DNA of 64,000 bases. Origin: Neoceratodus forsteri. Taxonomy: Eukaryota > Chordata > Ceratodontiformes > Ceratodontidae. The translations under genes and the position numbers were made by a program. Location: contig CM057456.1 of assembly GCA_016271365.2 (NCBI GenBank), positions 165,561,001-165,625,000 of the forward strand, read 5' to 3'. The notes below the pieces were generated by a model that did not search any database, was not told where the DNA came from, and saw nothing but the letters and a program-made list of their open reading frames with translations. Positions 55,236 to 64,000 of this stretch are shown here, piece after piece (the stretch's first letter is position 1; every line of letters begins with the position of its first letter).

Positions 55236-57494
55236 AGTGTTCCATAATATATTCTTTATTATTTTTATTTTGAAGGAGTTAAGTTACATATACTAAAAGT
55301 GTGGCAAACTAAGAAAAGTAATTGTTGAATATTGAAACATCACCTCCAGTTATTGGGCTTTATTTGGATATATTTAGAATTTAATTTTAGATATTTCCTT
55401 TCCTTTTGCTGTTTAAAAATAATTAAATCCCAGCTGCTGTATTATAAGTTGGCACTTACTGAGTGTATGATGAGTCACTATTTATTTAGACAAGCTCTAC
55501 CTCCGAGTGCCAGCCTTGCATGGTTAGCGGGGCTCATCCTCCTCTTAGCAAAAAGGCAGCAATGGCAGCATTCCTGGCACAGTCAGAAATGGATATGGCA
55601 GGCCCATCTGGCTGGCACATGAGACAGACAATGCACCTAGGAGCTCTAACAAGAGAAACTGATGTTTTAAGCTTGCAGTGGGGTGACAGCATGTGTTGCA
55701 AGGCCCTCTCTACTGCCTTGTGATCTAGTGCACTATAACCTGAAGATTCTCCCAGACCAGGTGCATTACTGAAATGCTGGGAACAACTGATGCAGCAAAC
55801 AGGGGCAACTCTTAGCACTGGCAGGAAACAGCACTGGCCCATAAGGCTCAGAAAAGGAGACATTTGTCGGACTGATGTCTGTGCCCCCTTGTTAAGGTCA
55901 AGTGAATGAGTGAGAGGGCTGGGGTCATAGTAGGATGATGAAATAAGATAACTATGGCTGCAGGTTGACAGCAGCTGGGGACATTACTTTGGACAAGGGG
56001 AGCCCGAGTCACAAGCGCCAAGGACATGTGTGTTGTTGTTTGCACTTAACTGGCCCAGTGCTAATTTCTAAATAACCCCAACCCATGTATCATCCTGATT
56101 TTCCCACTTACTCCCCACCCACACTCACACTGAGTACACAGTTAATTAGCAAAACAGAAATAAACTGCAGTAGACTGCTGGCAAAAAAAAAAAAAAAAAA
56201 AAAAACTCACATAGCCTGACACTTTATGAATCACTGAAATCAAAAGCATTGATTATTTAATTTGTTAATTCGCAGGGGAGCTGGCTTCATTACTGTGAGG
56301 ATTTTTTGGGCCAGTCCCCAAATGAAAGAAAATAAATTGTTTCTCTAAATGCATGTACACATATGTGAATGTGTAAAATTTATTTTGGGTATTAGTCATG
56401 GAATTACAATCAAAAGAAGAATGTACTGGAGCCCTTTGAAATATGATGGATAGCAGTTTCAATAAAGAGAAATATGTACAGTCCATTTGTACAGTTTCCT
56501 TATATAATATTTATTATGTGTCTTGTTACAATTTTTTTAATTGGTTTGTCATTGTGTCTTAGAGGGCAGTACCTGTCTAATGCAGTTTTACAGTCATTTT
56601 TGCCCTCATGATGCCACAGCTTTAATTTTAATAGTGTAATTTTCTATTTGTTCATGCCTTATGAAAAGTGACATTCTGATGGCCCTTGTTATTATCAACA
56701 GTGGCATGCTAGTTCTTTAGATTTGTGTGTTACCATCACCGCATTTAATTTACCCGTTCATCTGATCTGATATTTGCATACAAAATATCACTCTCCATTT
56801 TGAATGTAATGAGATATTGGTGACTTACATGAAAATATCACTGCAGATACATCTGAAATTCCATCTAAAGTTTGTTTGCTTGATGGTCTTGATAGAAGAT
56901 GGTGTGGGGGCAATGAACATTAGAAATAAACATTGCTAAACCATGATAATTATAAGGGACAGTGCATCAGACAGAACATCAGAGGGAATTTTTTTTCCCT
57001 TGGGCATTAAATTAATATATACAGATTACAAAAAGAAATTAGTTTTGTTTAACTCTGCAATCATCATGAAATAACTTCAGGATCAAAAAGAAATAAGGAT
57101 GAATCAATTCTTAGTAAGAGCACCACCCCTTACTAGAGGAGTTATGACTCATGATCCAGTTGGGGTTGGTATCTGGGCTGCTGCTACAGGGCCTGCAGGA
57201 AGCTAGCAATTCATCTGCATGTTCTGGCTTTTTTCCCTTTGTACTTTACCTGCCCTAAGGATGCTGGTGATAAGGATGGGCATGTGTGCCCACAGTCAAG
57301 CATGCATGACACCACAGCAACTGATGTTCTGCCGCCCATGAAGTGGCTGACTGCACTGCCACCTGAGGTCACATAAGTGGCATTATCACAGTGCAGCAAG
57401 GCACACAGTGAAAGAAGATGTACCATTGGATCCCACAGATATTCTTTGATATATGGTAAGAGAAAATTCCCATTTAAAAAAGTAAGCAACTTCT
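55236..57494. other. Gene-free stretch with a poly(A) run
   Basis: There is no gene. A 23-base A run at 56183-56205 follows ATAAACTGCAGTAGACTGC and may mark the end of a retroposed sequence, though no source could be recognised. The rest is AT-rich and featureless to my reading. Confidence 0.5.
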
Positions 57495-57929
57495 TTTCAA
57501 AAACTACTTTAAGATAATGTCAGGATCACAAACACGATTCAAAAAGTCTGGAAACACTGAGTTAGGATCAAAAAGACTGTAACTCTGTGTGTTCTGTGTA
57601 AGTAAGATAGTAGAATTTTATATCTCTGGTATCTGGATCACTGACATCTCAATACTATACAGAACCCAACTAACAGCGCTATGAAACCCTACTACCTTGC
57701 TTACATAGATTATGTGTGCATTTATATAGTTCAGTAAAACTGCATGGCAGGGTGTGTTAGGTTCTGCATAGAACTGATGCATCAGTGATCCAGATACCAG
57801 ATATATGAAATCCTACTCTCTTACTTACACAAAATGTGCAGCTAGGTTATTTTTGACCCTAACTTAGTGTTTCCAGACTTTTTGAGGCTTGTTTTGACCC
57901 TAACGTTATCTTAATGTAGTTTTTGAAAA
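57495..57929. mobile_element. Long-inverted-repeat MITE
   Basis: Arms of about 165 bp (57495-57660 and 57780-57929) are imperfect reverse complements. The outer ends read TTTTCAAAAACTACTTTAAG and, in complement, TTTTTCAAAAACTACATTAA. The inner parts GGATCACTGA and TCAGTGATCC match exactly. It has no coding capacity. Family and target duplication are not determined. Confidence 0.82.
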
Positions 57930-57954
57930 AATATAATTATCTAAATATCAAAAT

Positions 57955-59600
57955 AGTTAACTTCCTGAAATAACTGGGAAGGAGATTAAATCAAAACTGA
58001 AAAATATTAAAATGAATACATCTCCTGGACCTGACCATCTATATCCCCAGCTCTTGAAAGAAATTGAAACATGATTGATTGACCCCATACATAAATTATT
58101 CAATATGTCCCTTAATACTAGTGAGGCACCAAGTGACTGGCAGCTAGCTGTAGTGGTACCAATATATAAAAAAGAGAATCATGGAAGCACAGCTAACTAC
58201 AGACCCACCAGTCTGACTAGCTTCCTAGGTAAGGTCATGGAATCCATCATTAAGGACAGGCTAGAAAGTGATATTTTAACCAAGAATATTCCAGACCATT
58301 CCCAACATGGATTCAAACATCAGAGGTCTTGTCTGATGGCAAATTTAATATTCAGTGAGAAAGTAAGTGCTCTTTTGGATGATAAAAGATCTGTAGATGT
58401 CATCTACCTGGACCCCTGTAAAGCTTTTGATAAGATCTCCCATACTACACTGCTTAATAAGATGCTGAAAATAGGCATAAATAATATAGTTATCAATTGG
58501 ATGGAAGTCTGGCTAAGTTGAACAGCTCAAGCCATAAGAATTAGAGGTTATATTTCTGATAAGGGCCCTGTGACTAGCAGGGTACCACAGGGGTCCCTCT
58601 TGGGACCCGCTTTATTTGTTAATATTTATCTCCACCCTTAATAGCTTTGCCATCAAATTTTCTTATGATACCAAATTCTTTGTGGATGCTAGCACTGACC
58701 AGAGGATTACTATCCTTAGGAAGGATCTTGTAGAATTAGAACATTGGGAAGATAAAAATGGCATGACATTCAACGCTGATAAATGTGTTTTCATGCACTT
58801 GGGTGAAACAAATATCTGTAGTGTAGATTCACTAGCTGGCAAAGTTTTAAAGTCAGTTGTTAGTAAAAAAAAACCTGGGTATATTAATCAAAAAGTCCTG
58901 AAGTTTAGTACACATTGCACAGAGGTGTCTATTAAAACCAACATGATTATTGGTTGTATAAAAGGTCAATTACCACTAGAAACAGGGCCTGTACTGTACC
59001 TCTGTATAGAGCATATGTCCGGACACATCTGGACTATTGCTCTTCTTTATGGAATCCACCCTTACAGTACGTAAAGATATTAATAAACTGGAAGGGGTAC
59101 AGAGAAGAATTACAAGAATGATTGATGGCCTCCAATATATGCAGTATGAAAATAGACTGAGGGAATTAAACCTCTACCCATCGGAACTAAGAAGAACTAG
59201 AGATGACCTGCTGCTGATGTTTAAAATTTTGAGGGATATTTTACTAATATCTGATTTGGGTTTCACTTTCAACAGAAGGGTGATTTCTTTCAGAAGCCAC
59301 AATTATCAACTCATGTTAACTAACCCAAAAAGAAATTCCAGACGTTACTTTACCCAGAGACGTACCATTGGATCCCACAGACAATGAGTCGTCTCTCTCA
59401 AATAAATAGGAATTCCTTCCTGGAGAAGTAGCAGAAGTGGACTCTTAACTATGTTCAAAATAAATCTAGATAGGTACCTACTACATCAGATAGGATGGGA
59501 TTAATTCCACTTGCGGGAGATGTACATTAATGGGCTTATGCCTTCTGTACATCTACTCTTTCCGAGTATGAATCCTAGTATAAATTACTCTGGCCTGCTT
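57955..59600 (+). pseudogene. CR1-type LINE ORF2, 5'-truncated and broken
   Basis: RT is entered in the middle: MNTSPGPDHLYPQLLKEI (about 58012), then after a TGA the frame 58075-58521 with NYRPTSLTSFLGKVMESIIK, HGFKHQRSC and the block FDKISHTTLLNKML. The QGSLLGP block lies near 58590. The ADDT region is degraded (58640-58690), with DKCVFMHLG at about 58780. The C-terminal domain at 59037-59387 (RKDINKLEGVQRRITRMIDG, RELNLYPSELRRTRDDLL) is followed by IGWD-like end codons near 59490. Several frameshifts. A 38-bp foreign filler lies at about 59370-59410. It is a different subfamily from the other two CR1 copies here. Confidence 0.83.
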
Positions 59601-60069
59601 CCTTAGCTGTCAGTTCAACTGAACAGATAGACTGAAGCAGCTTTGAGTTCCCATAGAGGATATTAATTTCAGAGCACTATCTAGGTCACACATGGCTTCT
59701 TGGCTTAGGAGTGGGGATGGTAAAAGTTAATGACTGACTCCAGGACCTCAAAGAACTTTCATGCTCACTAGGCATTCTATGCAGATCTCGTTTCAGTACC
59801 ACTGTCTCATAGATACCTTGAGTATTGGGAGATGCAGCAGTGACTCTACATGTGAAAGATGGTGGACAGCATTGAAGGAAAGCAGAGTGTAAGTGCTGGT
59901 ACCGTCTTGGGCTAGAGGAGTATAAGACACCACTAGAAAATGGGGTTGGTCGGGAGAAGGAAGGGGTACCATACTGCTGGAACTAGGGATTTTTTTTTGT
60001 GAGGGGACCAGGTTACTTTGGGGGGACAGAATTTTGACAAGGTTTAATAAAACAAATATGAATTATTTA

Positions 60070-60178
60070 GGGATACAGTGGGAAAAACTTAACCCCTTCA
60101 GCATTGGGAAATAAAACTTTTCTCTGCAAAAGTTCATCGGGGGTTCAATATTTTTCCACTATATACTGTACATCCCTA
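60070..60178. mobile_element. Tiny inverted-repeat MITE, possibly Tc1-derived
   Basis: AGGGATACAGTGGGAAAAAC at the left and, in complement from 60178, AGGGATGTACAGTATATAGT with GGAAAAATATTGAACCCC form imperfect arms. The TACAGTGGGRAAAA word resembles Tc1-like ends. Too short for a gene. Confidence 0.5.
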
Positions 60179-61042
60179 GTCAATATGTGCACATTCTTAT
60201 TATAGTTACATTGAACTCCAGTGAATAGTGAAACGTCTTTATGTCTCGAATAAAATAACTTAGTAGGACTATTCTTCTGAAACACTGACTTTTCTCTTGG
60301 CAAATTGTACTTCACTATAACAATGTTTTGCTCTATTTTACTCTGATCAGTTTGTTTATAACAAAGAATATTTATGCTTCGTACCCTCTCATAAAAAGGA
60401 CACAGTTTACATTTACGATGTGACCATCTCATGATACACCACTTCTCAGACTGAGTATATCCCTGCTTAACAGGAAATCAGTCCTGTACTATTAACCTAA
60501 TAAAGACCTGTTTGGCTCCTCTGAGGCTTAACACATGCAATGTTTCAAGCCACTTCCCTTGCTGTTTGTCTCAATAAAACAACTTTCATACAGTATACAG
60601 TTTATTGCTGCCATAAGCCAAACTCTCTCTTCCTAAATTAAAAAGTTATCTGAATTTCAGTTACTTCTACACAACTAATTTTATTTGTCTTAGCCAAAGA
60701 AGGTTTATAACACCAACAATTATGTAATCAAATAGAACTTTCTTAGAGATGAAGATAGCCACTCTGCCTTGGTTGATCATTTCCTCCCATTTCAAGCCCT
60801 GTGAATCCCCAGTGTAATATTAAAGTCCAGCCCTCCTGGAAACAATATTAAAAAGATTAATCAAATCATAGTTCTTTCCATTTTCAGGAGTGCTGAACTT
60901 TAGTTTTAAATTCAGTCAAATGGTAGGCTATTGCATCAGTGGACTGAACAGAAAGAAATTGGAAGCCAAAAATGCATCGGAATGATCACCAGTTGGGGAG
61001 CATATTTTTTTTTTTATTGCAAAAAACTTTATTAATGCATCA
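60179..61042. other. Gene-free AT-rich stretch
   Basis: No ORF of substance with family support and no recognisable repeat. Confidence 0.5.
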
Positions 61043-61260
61043 GTTAGGGTTGTCATTACCTGGCCCCACTCTCACACCAACAGGCATCAGGTGTGTCATG
61101 GGAATCATCAGGCTAACTCTCTCCCCATTCCATTTGTAAGGAAGCTGGAGTGGTACAGTATAGGACAATGGGGTTGAGAGTTAGGCCCGATGACCCCAAG
61201 GCACACCCTGACACCTGTTGGTATATGGAGAGGGGGGTTAGTACAGTTGGTAACCCTAAC
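61043..61260. mobile_element. Foldback MITE with TTAGGGTT ends
   Basis: A 218-bp element whose two halves are imperfect reverse complements over about 95 bp. Left edge GTTAGGGTTGTCATTACC; right edge, in complement, GTTAGGGTTACCAAC. The inner arms share CCAACAGGYRTCAGG and CTAACTCTC. Related arms occur at 49185-49520. Non-coding. Confidence 0.75.
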
Positions 61261-62443
61261 ATCGAATTTCCAAACTTTCATCACTATAATGACAAACCTA
61301 ACAGATGCATTACTGAAGTTTTTTGCAATGAATTTCTTATTTTTGAGAAAGTGTAATGTTACTCATATGTGGTTGTGGGCCCTGCACTCCCTTCATGCAT
61401 ACATTTTGTAATTGTCTCCGATCTTCATGTGGGCCCAGAGGGCACTGCACTCCCACCTATACATAAGTGTACTGATATTTTAATATCACATCTCTGTGTG
61501 GGAGCACCGGGCCAACTGGGCCCTGCTCTCCCACTACTGCATAATGTAGGGCTTTGTGCTCCCATTATTGCTTAATGGGGTCAAAATGTGGGAGTGCAGG
61601 GCCTATGTACCCATATGTATAGTAACAGCACATGCCTAGAACCATTCCAGGTAACCCTTGTGCTGTAAAAGTTGTAATATCTCAGGAACTGTAGGAACTT
61701 TGGAAAAATTCCTTCACAGTTGTATTCATAGCTAGCCATCTCCACATGTGCTTAGTACACCTAAAGATGCTGTGCTTAGCAAACAATCTGTATCTTGAAC
61801 TGGTTTTGAGATATAGCTGCAGAAAGGTGCCACAACTGCCACAATATTATTCTATGGGAAAATATACAACTTGAGTACTGTAACTATGGAACCTGTCCAT
61901 TTCTTCAACAAACTAGCAAAAGGCATCTATCGAGCAGGAAAGCTTGCTACCCTGCAAATTTCAGCACAAAAGTCCTAACCATTTTCTTGCTATGAAGTGG
62001 CAAAGAAACCGTTTTGGGGTTGTTTACCTCGTTCACTTTCAGATCATAGATTTTTTCCCCACAGGCTATAATGGAAACTTTAAAGTTTAATTACTTTTGA
62101 ATAGATTAATATTTTTCACAAAACCTTCAAAAGGAACATCTGGAGGCAAAGGCTTTCTAACCTGAAAACTTCAGACCACAGCCTAAAGCCGTTTCTGAGA
62201 TCCAGGTGGACAAAGAAATGTCAAAAAACACAGATTTTTCTGTTTTTTCAAAACTATAAATCTCAGAAACCACACAATGGAGCCCCACAACATTTGGCAG
62301 GTCAAGAGACCTATCGCTACATATTATGTGTGCCACATTTTCTGCAAATCTGTTGAACAGTTCCAAAGTAATTATCATTCAAACATTCAGGTTTAACATA
62401 GAAGTTACCTTTTACCCTAACTATACTGGCACTGCACACACAC

Positions 62444-62449
<6 letters not shown>
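61261..62449. other. Gene-free stretch with diffuse GGGCC/GGGAG words
   Basis: At 61365-61620 the words GTGGGCCCTGCACTCCC and GTGGGAGYRCMGGGCC recur about four times in both orientations, a degenerate tandem or foldback repeat. The rest has no visible feature. Confidence 0.45.
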
Positions 62450-62533
<84 letters not shown>

Positions 62534-62556
62534 TATATATATATATACACACACAC

Positions 62557-62635
<79 letters not shown>

Positions 62636-62702
62636 ATACATATACATACACACACACACACACACACATACATACATATACACACACACACACACACACA
62701 CG
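62450..62702. repeat. Compound (TA)n/(CA)n/(TACA)n microsatellite
   Basis: Alternating TA runs (62451-62500, 62565-62625) and CA or CATA runs (62501-62550, 62626-62700). It abuts the CR1 element on its right. Confidence 0.95.
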
Positions 62703-62740
62703 AAATATATTATACAGAGGTTGCCAAGAAAGAGAAGTGG

Positions 62741-63438
62741 TTGGACCACAGTGGGCTCAGGGAGGGTGAGGGTGGTGGAACAGAGGCTCATCTCTCCAGT
62801 TGTACCTCTCCACAATTTCTATGCCATTCTGGAAAAGTGTGGTTCCTCTATGGAGGCACCCACAGTGGAGACCAAGGAGGATGCTGGGAACCTCCACAAA
62901 GGAGACCCAAAGGAGGGTGGCATGGGACCCAACGGGGAAGGAAACAACTCCTGGTGGGGGACTCCATTGTTATGAAGGTAGAACTGGGGGAGGAAGGGGA
63001 GAGGGAGGTAAGGTGCATGCCTGGTGCCATGGCTTGGAGACACAGGGATCGAATCCTCAGGTTCGCAGGAGCTGCTGCATGGGGAGGGAGCTGGATGTCA
63101 TTGTCCACCTAGGGACAAATGACCTGGCTAAGAAAGGGATCAGAGCAGTTCAAGAAGCATTTGTGGAGATGGGGAGGGGCCTTAGACAAATAGCACACAC
63201 GGTAACCCTCTCGGAGGTGCTGCCTGTCTATGGCACGGGTAAGGCTAGGGTGCTCCACACCATGGGATTGAATCAGTGGTTGAAAAACTGGTGCAGAGCT
63301 CAGAGATTTGGCTTCATTGGAGACTGGGGGTCCACCTGGAGGGATGCAGGCCTATACTGGCATGATGGTCTGCATCTGTCCAGGAGGGGAACCAGGATTC
63401 TAGGTGATGGTTTAAATACTTCATTGACAAGTATTTAA
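62741..63438 (+). pseudogene. CR1 ORF1 with SGNH-hydrolase-like esterase domain, frameshifted
   Basis: CR1 ORF1 proteins can contain an esterase domain of the SGNH type, whose role in retrotransposition is not settled. Here the Ser block [10 protein letters not shown] (Ser codon 62963-62965) is in the frame from 62741. The frame then shifts near 63070 to one with VIVHLGTND (Asn/Gly block, 63097-63123), EVLPVYGTGKARVLHTMG, WCRAQRFGFIGD and DGLHLS (Asp 63364, His 63373). All catalytic residues survive, but not in one frame. The end at 63436-63438 is a natural stop. Confidence 0.82.
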
Positions 63439-63626
63439 ACTAGCCAAGGGAAGCACTGGAAATGAGCAGGAAATCCTAGCCCCCAAAATATCAGGGTACT
63501 AAGTGAGGTGAGACACCAACATACAGATGTCAATAGGAAGAAGCGCGGGGTAAATGGAGAAAGTGACAAATGCAATAAGGACAGAGATGGGGCAGAAGGG
63601 GTAAGGCCATCAAGAAATGGAGGGTA

Positions 63627-63981
63627 ATGAGTACCAACGCCCATAGTCTGGGCAACAAGCTCCCTGAACTGGTGGCCTTGATGGAAGAGGGATGCCTGGA
63701 TATTGTAGCAGTCACAGAAACATGGTACACAGAGAACCATGACTGGGATGTTAACATACCAGGGTACACAACCTACAGGAGAGACAGGGAGGGCAGAAGA
63801 GGGGATAGCTCTCTATGTAAGGGAAGGGATAAAAGCAACTGAACAAAAAAGTAAACAGGGAGGAGAGGAGGCAATGTGGGTCACCTTAGAGACTGGAAAT
63901 GGCACCACAATCCGCACAGGGGTTGTATATAGACCCCCTGTCAGGAGGAATGGACAAGGATATGATAGAAGGCATACTTAG
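63627..63981 (+). pseudogene. CR1 ORF2 endonuclease start, frameshifted
   Basis: From 63627 the frame has NAHSLGNKLPELVALMEE, DIVAVTETWYTENHDWDVNI and YRRDREGR. Near 63800 it shifts to a frame with ALYVREGIKATEQKS and TGVVYRPPVRRNG. These are the first blocks of the apurinic-type endonuclease (Asn-x-x-Ser, Glu of TETW, and the YRPP block). It continues past the window end. Confidence 0.82.
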
Positions 63982-64000
63982 GATGGCAGAGAAAGGAGAG

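Larger units (their letters stand above)
62703..64000 (+). mobile_element. CR1 LINE, 5' portion, cut by window end
   Basis: It carries the ORF1 esterase domain and the start of the ORF2 endonuclease. Same family as the copy at 40387-43621: both share the GFIGDWGSTWRD stretch and the SLGNKLxELVALME stretch. RT would lie beyond the window. Confidence 0.85.

Overview
This window is eukaryotic, non-coding vertebrate DNA built almost entirely of transposable elements. I found no host protein-coding gene, tRNA or rRNA that I could defend. The mix is a Tc1-like transposon, a DIRS tyrosine-recombinase retrotransposon, a Penelope-like element (PLE), hAT and PIF/Harbinger DNA transposons, L2 and CR1 LINEs, a MIR/CORE-type SINE remnant and long (TA)n/(CA)n tracts. 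That mix points to a repeat-rich, large-genome vertebrate, most likely an amphibian (caecilian or salamander type) or a lungfish. The species cannot be settled from the sequence alone.

Layout. 1-753 is the end of a Tc1 transposon. About 1.3 kb to 25.4 kb is one nested stack. An old PLE (hammerhead-like leader at 1348-1396, ORF pieces at 7764-9929 and 25154-25440) was hit by a DIRS element (1760-7487, AAG at both ends) and by a hAT element (9930-25145, perfect 8-bp duplication GTGACACT). The hAT was then hit by a 7.7-kb Harbinger (16585-24319, duplication TTT). 25.4-30 kb holds an L2 tail, a minisatellite, a Harbinger end and a SINE remnant. 29.6-34.7 kb holds exon-like repeats and a long decayed L2 LINE with a degenerate 2A motif. 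35340-48047 is a second, inverted copy of the hAT (8-bp duplication GTCATGGT), itself hit by a CR1 LINE. 49-54 kb is a field of satellites and dispersed repeats. 57.5-64 kb holds inverted-repeat MITEs and two more CR1-type LINEs; the last encodes an esterase-like ORF1 and runs off the window.

Most notable content. (1) The hAT family carries two convergent genes: a ZBED-like transposase and a second protein with a BED-finger-like core, a Pro-rich linker and a C-terminal helical segment. A minisatellite of about 65 bp lies between the two 3' ends. The arrangement is the same in both copies. (2) The Harbinger carries three genes with visible spliceosomal introns: a transposase (two exons, two nonsense codons, catalytic Glu replaced by Lys), a NAIF1-like Myb protein (two exons, decayed) and a small SANT/Myb-like protein (three exons, fully open, 154 aa). 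Canonical PIF/Harbinger elements have only two genes. Copy 2 of the hAT preserves the empty site for this Harbinger.
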